DNA from: Lewinella sp.
GTDB lineage: Bacteria; Bacteroidota; Bacteroidia; Chitinophagales; Saprospiraceae
Assembly (NCBI GenBank): GCA_026421165.1
Contig: JAPKCQ010000008.1
Coordinates: 1 to 33,357, forward strand
DNA length: 33,357 nucleotides
Reading direction: 5' to 3'
Shown here one piece after another: positions 7,246 to 15,446 of the stretch. The first letter of the stretch is position 1; each line of letters begins with the position of its first letter. Position numbers and translations under genes: made by a program. The notes beneath the pieces are model-generated. The model was not told where the DNA came from. It saw only the letters and a program-made list of their open reading frames with translations, and did not search any database.

Positions 7246-10161
7246 TTAGGCTGACCAACTCCGAAGTAAAACTTCCGCAGTACTTAAAGCCCGCACGCTA
7301 AGCAAGTCTTTAACCTGGTGCCGGCAGCTGGTCCCCGCTGCCACCACTACTGTCTCCTTTGATAAATCCCGCAGGTGGCGCAGCAAGGATTCTTCGGCGA
7401 TGGTTTTGCTCAGTTCGTAGTGCTCAGCTTCGTAGCCGAAGGAACCGGCCATACCGCAGCAGCCGCTGTCGAGCAGCCTGACGTTGAAGTTGGCGGGCAG
7501 GGAAAGCGCGGCGGCACATTTAGAGGCATCTCCCAGTGCTTTTTCGTGGCAGTGGACGTGGAGTACCAGATCGACGGTCTCGGGGCCGAAATCTTCCGGC
7601 CCCAGCCGTCCGGCACTGAACTCGCGGTATAGGAATTCGTCGAGGGTAAAAGTGTGTTTAGCAATTTCGTGGGCCTTTTTGGCCATGTCGCCGCGCAGCA
7701 ATTTTGGGTATTCATCGCGGAAGCTCAGGATAGCGCTCGGTTCGATACCGACGAGTGGCTTGTCGGTAGATACCAAGGGAGCGAAGGTGTCAACGTTTTT
7801 AGCTGCTCGGTCCTTTGCTTCCATTAGTAAGCCCTTGCTGAGGTGGGCGCGGCCGCTGGTGGCGTGTTTTGGCCAGTTTATTTGGTAGCCTAGTTTTTCG
7901 AGAAGTTGGATGGTGGCTTCACCAACTTGCACGTCCTGGAGGTTGGTAAATTCATCGCCGAAGAGGTTTAACTCGTTGGCTGATTCTTGCGTAGCCTGGC
8001 CTGGCCGGCGAGCGTGCCACGACCGTAAACTCTGGGCTGGAAACTCGGGTAGGCTGCGTTCCGAGGCGATGCCCACAAGGCGCTTCATAAGCGGGCCGGC
8101 TAGTTGGAGACCAAGGTTGGCAAGTCTTGGAACCCGCCCACCGATTCCGTACAACACCTCATTGGCAGCAATAAGCCGCGTACGGAGCGATCGTTTACCG
8201 CGTTGATGAAGGTATTCCGCCTTCAGGTTAGTCATGTCCACCGAGCTGGGGCATTCTGAGGTGCAGGCTTTACAGCTCAGACAGAGGTCTAGTGCCTCGT
8301 GGAGCGCGGGGTGGGCGAACGGATCGTCGTGCTGGTTACGGGTAAGGACTTCCCGCAGGGTGTTGGCGCGGCCGCGGGTGCTGTGTTGTTCTGAATGCAG
8401 GGCGCGGTAAGAGGGGCACATCGCTCCGCCGGAAAGCTTACGACAATCTCCTGAGCCATTGCATTTCTCTGCTGCGCGGAGAAAGCCGCCGTCGGAACTC
8501 CAGTCGAGCAGGGTAGGGTAGTCTGGCGTTGCTGCATCGGCCTCATAGCGCAGGCCTTCGTTCATGGGTGGCGCTTCCACGATTTTGCCTGGGTTGAGGA
8601 GGTTGTCGGGGTCGAAGGCGTGCTTGAGGTCAACGAGCATCTGGTAGACCTCGGGCCCGAGCATATCGGGAAGGAACGGCGCCCGCACCCGCCCGTCGCC
8701 ATGCTCTCCGCTGAGGCTGCCGCGGTATTTTTTCACCAGGGCGGCCACGTCGCGGGTGATGTTGAAGAAGTCTTCTCTGCCAGCCGTTGTTTTGAGGTTC
8801 AGTACTGGCCGCAGGTGAATCTCTCCGGCGCCGGCGTGGGCATAATACACGGGGTTTTGCTGGTAGAGGTGCATGAGCGCTTCTACTTCGTTGATGTAGT
8901 CTGCGAGGTCTTCGATGGCGACGGCGGTGTCTTCGATGCAGGCGACGGCTTTGGCGTCTCCGATTATGTTGCCGAGGATGCCGAGGCCGGCGGAACGGAG
9001 GTTCCAGGCCTGGTCCGAACGCTCCGCTCCCAATAGCATTGTGGTGGCGGTCATCGTCCCCGCCAATGATGGTTCGGTGCTTAGTTTAGCGTCCATTTTG
9101 CTGGCCAGCTTGGCTGCTGCTTCGTTGGTTTTTGCTCGGAATTCGACGAGGAGCAGGGCGCGTGGGTCTTCCCAAACGAAGTCTGCGTTTTTGGCCTGTT
9201 CGGGGTTGGTGCGGGCGAGGCGGAGGATGGTGTCGTCCATCAGCTCACACATGAACGGTTGGTGGCGCATGGCGACCTGGGTGGCACGCATGGCGGCGTC
9301 GATGGTTTTGAAGTGGACGGCAGCAACGGCCCTGCCCTGCGGTGGAAGCGGCAGGATGTTGAGCTTCAGGCGGGTGGTGAAGGCGAGTGTTCCTTCGGAG
9401 CCAGCGAGGAGTGGTAGCAGGTTATAGTTGGGCCCATTTTGGCTCGCCAGCAGGTCCAATGCGTAGCCGGTATTGCGGCGGCTGACGGTTTCTTTCGGAA
9501 AAGCGTACTTGATGCGCCGACGATTATCTTCATCCCCGAGCAAATTAGCAAGGTGGGATTGGATGCGGATGAGCCGACCGTCTGGTTTTTGCGCTTTTAA
9601 AACCTTCCCCTGCACCTGCGTTCCCGCCTCTAAATCATGCACGGAGGCATCAGCCAATACTATCCGTGCGCCGCGCACATGCTCCCGCGTAGAACCTACC
9701 GTGATGCTGGTACTACCGCAGCTATTGTTGCCAAACATTCCGCCCAGCGTGCACCGGTTTGCCGTGCTGGTGTTGGGTCCGAACCAGTAGCCGAGCGGGG
9801 CTAAAGCCGCGTTGAGCTGGTCGCGGATCACCCCCGGCTCTACCACGACGTAGTTTTCCTGAATGTTGATCTCCAAAATTTTAGTCAGGTACTTGCTAAC
9901 GTCCACCACCAATCCTGCTCCGATGGCCTGGCCCGCAAGGCTGGTGCCGCCAGCCCGTGGTGTTACGGCAATTTTGTGCTTTGCGGCAAAGCGAATACAA
10001 GCCACGACGTCCGCCTCCGAACGTGGGAAAGCGACGGCCAACGGCAGCTCCCGGTACACGCTGGCGTCGGTGGCATAGAGGATGCGGTGGGCTTCGTCGG
10101 TTTGGAGCTTGCCGGACAATGCGGCAGCCAGATCGGCCCAGGGAGGAGAAATTAGTAGCAT
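7246..10161 (-). CDS. FAD-binding and (Fe-S)-binding oxidoreductase (D-lactate/glycolate dehydrogenase type, YdiJ-like fusion)
   Basis: A 971-residue fusion. The N-terminal FAD_binding_4 (VAO-type) domain spans about residues 40-190, with TPRAGGTSLAGQ, VVEPGVIRDQLN and GMFGNNSCGS. An FAD-oxidase C-terminal domain runs to about 530 (CELMDD, YYAHAGAGEIHLRP, GEHGDGR). Next come Cys clusters: CNGSGDC...CPSYRA with TRGRANTL, and CLSCKACTSECP (about 620-631), for Fe-S centres. The C-terminal part has CCG-domain motifs HVHCHEKALG and DSGCCGMAGSFG. Family members oxidise D-2-hydroxy acids such as D-lactate, glycolate or D-2-hydroxyglutarate and pass electrons to the respiratory chain. The exact substrate is not decidable here. 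A copy of the dispersed repeat falls in frame as AGTQVQG. It is 46 bases downstream of the HD/PycTM-like gene and 37 bases upstream of the NTF2-like gene. Confidence 0.92.
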   Translation of the reverse strand: MLLISPPWADLAAALSGKLQTDEAHRILYATDASVYRELPLAVAFPRSEADVVACIRFAAKHKIAVTPRAGGTSLAGQAIGAGLVVDVSKYLTKILEINIQENYVVVEPGVIRDQLNAALAPLGYWFGPNTSTANRCTLGGMFGNNSCGSTSITVGSTREHVRGARIVLADASVHDLEAGTQVQGKVLKAQKPDGRLIRIQSHLANLLGDEDNRRRIKYAFPKETVSRRNTGYALDLLASQNGPNYNLLPLLAGSEGTLAFTTRLKLNILPLPPQGRAVAAVHFKTIDAAMRATQVAMRHQPFMCELMDDTILRLARTNPEQAKNADFVWEDPRALLLVEFRAKTNEAAAKLASKMDAKLSTEPSLAGTMTATTMLLGAERSDQAWNLRSAGLGILGNIIGDAKAVACIEDTAVAIEDLADYINEVEALMHLYQQNPVYYAHAGAGEIHLRPVLNLKTTAGREDFFNITRDVAALVKKYRGSLSGEHGDGRVRAPFLPDMLGPEVYQMLVDLKHAFDPDNLLNPGKIVEAPPMNEGLRYEADAATPDYPTLLDWSSDGGFLRAAEKCNGSGDCRKLSGGAMCPSYRALHSEQHSTRGRANTLREVLTRNQHDDPFAHPALHEALDLCLSCKACTSECPSSVDMTNLKAEYLHQRGKRSLRTRLIAANEVLYGIGGRVPRLANLGLQLAGPLMKRLVGIASERSLPEFPAQSLRSWHARRPGQATQESANELNLFGDEFTNLQDVQVGEATIQLLEKLGYQINWPKHATSGRAHLSKGLLMEAKDRAAKNVDTFAPLVSTDKPLVGIEPSAILSFRDEYPKLLRGDMAKKAHEIAKHTFTLDEFLYREFSAGRLGPEDFGPETVDLVLHVHCHEKALGDASKCAAALSLPANFNVRLLDSGCCGMAGSFGYEAEHYELSKTIAEESLLRHLRDLSKETVVVAAGTSCRHQVKDLLSVRALSTAEVLLRSWSA
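9608..9630 (+). repeat. Dispersed GC-rich repeat copy inside the FAD/Fe-S oxidoreductase gene
   Basis: CCCTGCACCTGCGTTCCCGCC matches the repeat core TGCACCTGCG and, less well, the tail. Relative to the gene it is in antisense orientation, encoding GTQVQ, the same frame as the copy in the NamZ gene (AQTQVQS). Confidence 0.5.
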
Positions 10162-10207
10162 ACAAGAACAGGCTTATTCGGGCTGTACCTATCCATTACA
10201 AAAGGCT

Positions 10208-11533
10208 TTACTGTACGGACAGTGTGTCTGAAAGAATAGACGGAACGGTGATAACTGGAGAGATCGGATGGGTGATATTGTAATGCACCGTTGCGGCTAC
10301 GAAGGCGAAGACCGCAACGATAAGGCCGAAAAGGAAGACGTTATAGCAAACGCGCAGAAACTGATATTTTTTGGCGAGCACGACGCCGAGGTAGTATAGG
10401 TCGCGCGTCATCGAGGAGTAGAGAAAGTCTTCATCCCTGATCATTTCCATCATGCCGTAATGAAAATCATCGATCGGCATATTGTAGAAATTACCGAAGA
10501 AAAGGAGGTTACTGCGGCGTGCCTTGATGTCTTCCATGCTGCTTTTGCCCTCCGTCACTTTCGGCCGCGTAGCCTGGATGGCGTAGAACAGAGAACCGAG
10601 GCAAACACCAACGAGGATGACGGTAGGCATGACCAGGTGGGGATTCTTGTCGAGGCTCGGAAAGAGGTTCGCCGCCGAAATACTGAGGATGATGGCGTTG
10701 ACCGAGAGCATGATGTTGGCCTTGTTATCGGCAATGCTGCTCAGGTTTACGTGGGTGCGGTAGGTGGCCCGGTACATGGTCTCTACGCCACGGCCCGGTT
10801 TAAAATCGGGTTCTTTTTTTTGCCCCGCTTTTGCCACTGCTTTCTTAAGCTTTTTAAGCTTTTTTTTACGCTGTTTCGCGTCTTCTAACTCTTCGAGGTT
10901 GGTGGGCGTCTGGTCGGGGAAAAGGGCCTTTTTCCGTTTGTAAAGTTGCTTTACGTGTTTGCTCTTGCGTTCGCCGAACATTTCGCGTGCGGCCTCGGTG
11001 TGGTATTCATGGTTGAGCATGAATTCGAGTTCGAAATCGATCCACTCCTGATCGGACATGATCATATTGCGGGTGATGGCAAATTCCTGACGGACCCGGC
11101 CGCAACGGTCCCAGTAACTTAGGTCACCGAGGTGGCTGAGGTCGGCGTCGGCTACGATTTCTTCCAGGAAAGTGCGGGGTTGCTGGGGCATTCTGGTTGC
11201 TCGGATACAGCCGGCAATATTGTTGATAAGGTCCTTGTTGGTTACTCCCTGAGAGGCAAGCCAGTCGGTCGCGTTATGTACGCCCCGCTCTTCGTGATCT
11301 TCCCAGCCCTGCGCGTAGCCCGTATCATGAAACCAGGCGGCGAGGACGATGGCCAGGCGGTCGTCTTTGCTTACTTCGTAATGGTCGGCTAATTCCTTTG
11401 CCGCTTCCACGACCGCACAGGTGTGCTGGAAGTTGTGGTAAACGAAATGGGGCTTGATCTCGTCCTGGATGTATTTCTCCGTGTGTGCCTCTACGTCTTT
11501 AAGCAGGGTATCGGTTTCTGCGACTTTATTCAT
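10208..11533 (-). CDS. HD-domain phosphohydrolase fused to a Pycsar-effector-like (PycTM) membrane domain
   Basis: About 441 residues. The N-terminal half is an HD domain with all metal ligands visible: H in FQHTCAV (His41 in ORF-track numbering), WFHDTGY (His73-Asp74) and VADADLSHLG (Asp135). A long Lys-rich linker (RKKKLKKLKKAVAK) follows. The C-terminal half, from about residue 255, starts RATYRTHVNLSSIADNKANIMLSVNAIILS and has three likely membrane segments, matching my memory of the PycTM / 'Pycsar system effector' family (PF18967). In Pycsar defence, PycTM responds to cCMP or cUMP; the HD half suggests nucleotide phosphohydrolase activity. No pyrimidine cyclase is in the window, so a defence role is inference. 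The start was moved from TTG (11545) to ATG (11533) because the TTG lies in a promoter-like TAACTTGC. Confidence 0.82.
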   Translation of the reverse strand: MNKVAETDTLLKDVEAHTEKYIQDEIKPHFVYHNFQHTCAVVEAAKELADHYEVSKDDRLAIVLAAWFHDTGYAQGWEDHEERGVHNATDWLASQGVTNKDLINNIAGCIRATRMPQQPRTFLEEIVADADLSHLGDLSYWDRCGRVRQEFAITRNMIMSDQEWIDFELEFMLNHEYHTEAAREMFGERKSKHVKQLYKRKKALFPDQTPTNLEELEDAKQRKKKLKKLKKAVAKAGQKKEPDFKPGRGVETMYRATYRTHVNLSSIADNKANIMLSVNAIILSISAANLFPSLDKNPHLVMPTVILVGVCLGSLFYAIQATRPKVTEGKSSMEDIKARRSNLLFFGNFYNMPIDDFHYGMMEMIRDEDFLYSSMTRDLYYLGVVLAKKYQFLRVCYNVFLFGLIVAVFAFVAATVHYNITHPISPVITVPSILSDTLSVQ

Positions 11534-11541
11534 GTTGAGGT

Positions 11542-11549
11542 GCAAGTTA
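11542..11549 (-). promoter_or_regulatory. Possible -7 box TAACTTGC of the HD/PycTM-like gene
   Basis: The minus strand reads TAACTTGC 8 bases before the chosen ATG. The same TAnCTTGC form and spacing occur before porQ. The match to TAnnTTTG is partial. Confidence 0.3.
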
Positions 11550-11668
11550 AGAATATAGATTGATAGCTATGACAGATTGATATATTAAGTAGGTAAGCCG
11601 CACTGGCGAAGCGAGCATCTACAATATCCCGTGCGGTAGCTTTTCTCAGTCTACCTTCTATTCATCTA

Positions 11669-12052
11669 TTAAAGCTTCTGCTCCACCTCAAGCAAATCTT
11701 CTTCCCGGACGGAAGGGAACCACTTAACGATTTGCTCTCGGGCTTGCGCGCGAACGTCGTCGTTAATGTAAGCGGCCACCAGCACGAGGCAGAGGCCTAG
11801 GAAGCCGATATCGTCGGTGTATCCAATAATTGGGGTAAGGTCAGGGAGCACATCAAGCGGGTTGATGAGGTAGCCGAGAACGCCGACGATGGAGCGTTTG
11901 GCCCAGGCTGGGGTTTCCTGGCGCCTGAAGGCGTAATAAAGTAGCAAAGCGGAGTAGACCGTCTTAACGCCAGCAGCGGAAGCGAAGCGGCGGAGCTTGC
12001 CCCAAAAGGCAGATTCGCTAAAAAAGCGTCGGTATTTGTTTAGTTTTGTCAT
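11669..12052 (-). CDS. YkvA family protein (DUF1232)
   Basis: A 127-residue protein with the DUF1232 hallmark in the middle: AKRSIVGVLGYLINPLDVLPDLTPIIGYTDDIGFLG (about residues 50-85, quoted in part as YLINPLDVLPDL and GYTDD). One or two hydrophobic helices flank it (VYSALLLYYAF and LGLCLVLVAAYI), so it is probably membrane-associated. The biochemical role of the family is unknown. It is the first gene of the minus-strand series that continues with the HD/PycTM-like gene 123 bases downstream; the gap is wide enough for a separate promoter. It is divergent from the HEAT/cyclophilin gene. Confidence 0.88.
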   Translation of the reverse strand: MTKLNKYRRFFSESAFWGKLRRFASAAGVKTVYSALLLYYAFRRQETPAWAKRSIVGVLGYLINPLDVLPDLTPIIGYTDDIGFLGLCLVLVAAYINDDVRAQAREQIVKWFPSVREEDLLEVEQKL

Positions 12053-12073
12053 CCTTACCGTAGTTTGGTTGGA

Positions 12074-12081
12074 CTAAGATA
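12074..12081 (-). promoter_or_regulatory. Possible -7 box TATCTTAG of the YkvA-family gene
   Basis: The minus strand has TATCTTAG, 21 bases before the ATG and one base off TAnnTTTG. The 180-base divergent region also holds a box for the plus-strand gene. Confidence 0.35.
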
Positions 12082-12194
12082 ACGTCTGAGGTGTCAGTTT
12101 AGGTTCATACGGCGTTCGGCGAGCTTTATCTTCTAGTAGTTGACGAAGGGCGTACTCGGAGCTAGGGTTCCTCGATTTTTGTTGTACTATGACC

Positions 12195-12202
12195 TAACTT
12201 AG
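12195..12202 (+). promoter_or_regulatory. Possible -7 box TAACTTAG of the HEAT/cyclophilin gene
   Basis: TAACTTAG lies 30 bases before the ATG at 12233 and is one base off TAnnTTTG. No well-spaced -33 TTG is seen. Confidence 0.35.
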
Positions 12203-12232
12203 CCCCCGTATTCAAACCAAACCGGCTACTCT

Positions 12233-14254
12233 ATGCGTCTTCACGTTACGGCTTTCATCTTACGCTTTCTCACTTCATTGTTTTTACTTGGCGTGGCTTT
12301 TGCCTGCGTACCACCTTCCGAAAACGAAGAGGTAGAAGGTGTAATCGTAGACTTAAACGATCCGGTCAGCCGTCTGATCTACGAGCATCAGAACGCGCGC
12401 AACGCCGATAGCCTACTGGTGTACCTAAGCCACGACAACGCCAGCTACCGCTACCTGGCCACTCGTGCTTTTGGCAGCTTTCCGAATATGACCGATGCGG
12501 CTGTCGATGCCCTGTCGGCACAACTTGGTTGCCGCAATGAACTGATCCGCGAGGCGGCTGCTTATGCCCTTGGCCAGTCCGGCCTTGCCCGCGCGGCAGA
12601 CACGCTGACAGCGGCTTTTGATGCTGATGGCATGTACCGCGCTTTTAACGCCGAACTGCTTGCCGCTGTGGGCAAAACAGGAGACAGCAAGCTGCAAGGC
12701 AATATCAGTAAAATAACAACCTATAAAACTTCGGATACCTTGCTCGTGGCTGGTCAGGCTTGGAGCTTGTACTATTTTGCCCGTAGGAAAATTCAGTCTC
12801 CGGCCGGAGACCAGCGGATGCTCGACCTGATTCAGGACAATTCTGCCCCGATCGAGGCGCGTCGCCCAGCAGCATTCTTTCTCCAGCGCTTCAAGGTAAC
12901 GGCGGACTCCGCTACGAACCGGGGCCTGCGGGAGTTGTTGCGAACGAATACCGACCCTGATATCCTGATGGGCGTGGTCCGTACCATCGGTAGACAAGAG
13001 GAGCCCGCTGGCCGGGTGGCACTGTTACGTGCTTTAAGACGTCAGACGGACTGGCGGGTACGCACTGAGATAATCCGTGCGCTTTCCGCTTTTGACTACG
13101 CAAGCGTCCGGGAACCAATAGTTGGAAGCTTGAAGGATGATCACCCGTTGGTTCGCCGTACTGCCGCTGAATTTCTGCGCGATAATGGTTTGGATACTGA
13201 CGCCACCTTCTACCGCCAGCTTGCCCGTGACTCTACTCAGAATGACGTTCGGTACGTTCTCTACGCGGCGGCTCAGCGGCACCTGCCGCTGTACTTTGCC
13301 GATTACCGGGGCTTCCTCAACTATGACTTACAGCAGGCCTACGCGAAAACAACCAATGCCTACCAGCTAGCTGACATTCTCAGCGCCCTGGCGGAATACC
13401 CCTGGAACTATCGTAATGTTTACGAGCTCTATCAGAAGACCGATAAGCCCGCCGTCCGCAGTGCTGCCGCAGAAGCCCTCCGTACCATTAGTAACCGGGA
13501 AGATTTCAATATTTTCTTCAAGAAAAGCAGCCGAAGAGTTCGCTATGATTTGTCTATCTACTTTCGTGAAATGATTTACAGTACAGAGGTGGGGCCTGCT
13601 TACGCTGCTGCAAGTGCGCTGCAAGATCAAGCAGATGTTTATCGCCCTTTTTATACCGAGCTTGACTGGATGAATACTGCCCTGCTTGGCTTTCAACTTC
13701 CACGTGATATTGAGGGCTACCGTGCGGTAGATGGTGCCCGTTCCGCCCTCGCCGGAGAGCAGGCTCCGACGCCCTTTGTCGCTGATGGTCCCGCGAAAAC
13801 CATTGATTGGAACATCATCGGGACCGACGCTGGCCAGGAAGTAAGTATTCGCCTTCCCGGAGGCCGGGTGGTATTGAGACTGTGGCCAGACATGGCTCCG
13901 GCAACGGTCTCCAGCTTTCTTGAATTGGTGAAAGCTGAATACTATAACGGTAAAGTATTTCACCGCGTAGCACCTAATTTTGTTGCCCAGGGTGGCGGGC
14001 CGCTGGGAGATGGCTACGGTAGCGAAGAGTTCCGTTTGCGGACGGAGACGCCAGGTGCCCGTTGGGACCGCCCCGGCCTTATCGGGATGGCCAGCGCAGG
14101 TAAGGATACCGAAGGTGTTCAGTTCTTCATTACCCACCGGGCAGCGCCGCATTTAGACGGCGGCTATACCATTTTTGGGGAAGTCGTCGAAGGGCAAAAG
14201 GTGCTGGATGGCGTTACCATTGGGACGGTTATTGAGCGGGTGGAACTTAGATAG
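12233..14254 (+). CDS. HEAT-repeat lipoprotein with C-terminal cyclophilin-type peptidyl-prolyl isomerase
   Basis: A 673-residue lipoprotein: the signal ends FLLGVAFACVPP, with Cys25 the likely lipidated residue. Residues about 60-330 hold HEAT-like helical repeats (AAAYALGQSGLARAADTL, EIIRALSAFDYASVREP, LVRRTAAEFLRDNGL), with further helical repeats to about 500. From about residue 543 a cyclophilin domain follows: RVVLRLWPDMAPATVSSFLE, YYNGKVFHRVAPNFVAQGGG, GMASAGKDTEGVQFFITH and LDGGYTIFGEVVEGQKVLD. The catalytic Arg (FHRV), the QGG and the Q/F pocket (VQFFI) are kept, so activity is likely. It probably acts in the periplasm, with the HEAT array as a client-binding scaffold (inference). 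It is monocistronic by context. Confidence 0.9.
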   Translation: MRLHVTAFILRFLTSLFLLGVAFACVPPSENEEVEGVIVDLNDPVSRLIYEHQNARNADSLLVYLSHDNASYRYLATRAFGSFPNMTDAAVDALSAQLGCRNELIREAAAYALGQSGLARAADTLTAAFDADGMYRAFNAELLAAVGKTGDSKLQGNISKITTYKTSDTLLVAGQAWSLYYFARRKIQSPAGDQRMLDLIQDNSAPIEARRPAAFFLQRFKVTADSATNRGLRELLRTNTDPDILMGVVRTIGRQEEPAGRVALLRALRRQTDWRVRTEIIRALSAFDYASVREPIVGSLKDDHPLVRRTAAEFLRDNGLDTDATFYRQLARDSTQNDVRYVLYAAAQRHLPLYFADYRGFLNYDLQQAYAKTTNAYQLADILSALAEYPWNYRNVYELYQKTDKPAVRSAAAEALRTISNREDFNIFFKKSSRRVRYDLSIYFREMIYSTEVGPAYAAASALQDQADVYRPFYTELDWMNTALLGFQLPRDIEGYRAVDGARSALAGEQAPTPFVADGPAKTIDWNIIGTDAGQEVSIRLPGGRVVLRLWPDMAPATVSSFLELVKAEYYNGKVFHRVAPNFVAQGGGPLGDGYGSEEFRLRTETPGARWDRPGLIGMASAGKDTEGVQFFITHRAAPHLDGGYTIFGEVVEGQKVLDGVTIGTVIERVELR

Positions 14255-14373
14255 TAATGTAGCCGTTACCGCATGCGATAGGCGTTTTATTGCTGGTCCA
14301 TTAAACAGACACTACATCAAGACGCGGCTAAGGGGGTACCGGAACGGTTTCCCGGAAGAGGTAGAATGTGATT

Positions 14374-14409
14374 CAAAAATAAGGCCGCTCCACCAGTGGT
14401 GAAGCGGCC
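14374..14409 (-). terminator. Rho-independent terminator for the glucosaminidase-like gene
   Basis: GGCCGCTCCACC (14383-14394) pairs with GGTGAAGCGGCC (14398-14409) at 11 of 12 positions with a tiny loop. On the minus strand the stem is followed by TTATTTTTG. It lies 32 bases after the minus-strand stop and may also slow transcription from the convergent HEAT/cyclophilin gene. Confidence 0.75.
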
Positions 14410-14440
14410 CGGGGGAAACCACTTAGAGAAAACTCTTTGT

Positions 14441-15241
14441 TTACAATCTGTCAAGATTAAACCGCTCAACAATATCCATAAGCTTATCGGCCAATTGGCG
14501 GTCTGAGCTGTAGGAGGTTTTGGCGAGTGCGGCGACCCATTGTTGGTAGTTGACGGCGTTGTCGGCTAGTTCGGGGAAGCGTTTGTTGACGACCTCGGAG
14601 TGGGCGCGCCAGTTCATCCAGGCGTTTTCGAAGTAGCGGCCTGAGGTGATGGTGCCGAAGTGATTGTTATCACGTTTGGCGGAGGTGCCCTGTCCAGCGT
14701 CGCTATTAAGAATGGCGAGCGCCATGGCTGCAGGAGCCGGAATATTGAATTTTTGCTCCTCTCCCTGAGCGACCTTCTCGAAGCGGTTGACGTAGGCACG
14801 GACCTGGGCTGCGTCGAGGTTGTTCACGTCCCAGGCTGTGTTTGTAGTGGCGGTGCTTATTTGTTTGTTACTGACGGGCATGCCGCTTATACTTGCGGTA
14901 GAGGTGCTGCTAGAGGTCTGCCCATCACCTTTTACGGCGGAGTGGCGGCCATCACTTTTACCGATGGCGAAGCCTTCTTTGCCTACGCTGAGGGTGAAAT
15001 CTACCTGCTTTTGCGTGAAGATGAAGGCAGCGATTGCCATCAGGCCGAGGCGAAACCAACTGAGGCGGAAGTGTTGCATCCATACCGGCGGGATGTATTC
15101 TGTCTGGCCAGCTTTATGACGCAGGGAGGTGAACAGTTGGCTGATGCGGGCCAGAAGGCGGCGCCAGAGGAGATTCCAGTCGATAGATATGGCGTTATTG
15201 TTGCCACGGCGTGGTGCCGGAGTGGAGGAAGGAGAAGGCAT
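14441..15241 (-). CDS. Membrane-anchored glucosaminidase-domain (GH73/FlgJ-like) protein, catalytic Glu apparently replaced
   Basis: A 266-residue protein. There is no cleavable signal; a single membrane segment is seen at about residues 61-77 (SWFRLGLMAIAAFIF). A Ser/Thr-rich linker covers about 100-135, then a glucosaminidase-like domain from about 145 to the end: YVNRFEKVAQGEEQKFNIP, AMALAILNSDAGQG, RDNNHFGTITSG, NAWMNWRAHSEVV. In GH73 proteins the helix normally reads AILESGWG with Glu catalytic; here it reads AILNSDAG, so the Glu position is Asn179. The NNHFG motif is intact. It may bind but not cleave peptidoglycan, or use the neighbouring Asp181. A textbook promoter and terminator bracket it as a single gene. 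Confidence 0.82.
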   Translation of the reverse strand: MPSPSSTPAPRRGNNNAISIDWNLLWRRLLARISQLFTSLRHKAGQTEYIPPVWMQHFRLSWFRLGLMAIAAFIFTQKQVDFTLSVGKEGFAIGKSDGRHSAVKGDGQTSSSTSTASISGMPVSNKQISTATTNTAWDVNNLDAAQVRAYVNRFEKVAQGEEQKFNIPAPAAMALAILNSDAGQGTSAKRDNNHFGTITSGRYFENAWMNWRAHSEVVNKRFPELADNAVNYQQWVAALAKTSYSSDRQLADKLMDIVERFNLDRL

Positions 15242-15287
15242 AACACTTTACTTTTTTGCAACTTACCACTGATTGTAGTGGCGGTTA

Positions 15288-15318
15288 CAAAAGTAAGTTA
15301 TTTTGTTTGTTTATTCAA
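15288..15318 (-). promoter_or_regulatory. Promoter of the glucosaminidase-like gene (TTG-N20-TACTTTTG)
   Basis: The minus strand has TTG at 15316-15318, a 20-base spacer, and the perfect -7 box TACTTTTG at 15288-15295, about 46 bases before the ATG. This is one of the best promoter matches in the window. Confidence 0.65.
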
Positions 15319-15355
15319 GTTCTTTTATCTTTTGTTTTAAATTTGAAAAGGCCCA

Positions 15356-15396
15356 TTAAAAAGTTGCGCCATTTCCCCAGTGGGAAACAGCGCAAC
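15356..15396 (-). terminator. Rho-independent terminator of the DUF805 gene
   Basis: On the minus strand GTTGCGC pairs with GCGCAAC and an inner TTTCCC pairs with GGGAAA, followed directly by TTTTTAATGG. It lies about 50 bases after the DUF805 stop. Confidence 0.8.
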
Positions 15397-15446
15397 AAGA
15401 ACAAATATGAATAGTAGGTGGGAATGGGTTAAGGGAAGGATGAATT

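Noticed and set aside
10208-11533. Complete Pycsar anti-phage operon
   Set aside because: Only an effector-like domain is present; no pyrimidine cyclase gene lies in the window, so a complete defence system cannot be claimed.
14660-15340. 226-residue plus-strand ORF opposite the glucosaminidase-like gene
   Set aside because: It is the antisense shadow of a supported gene with signal, promoter and terminator on the other strand.
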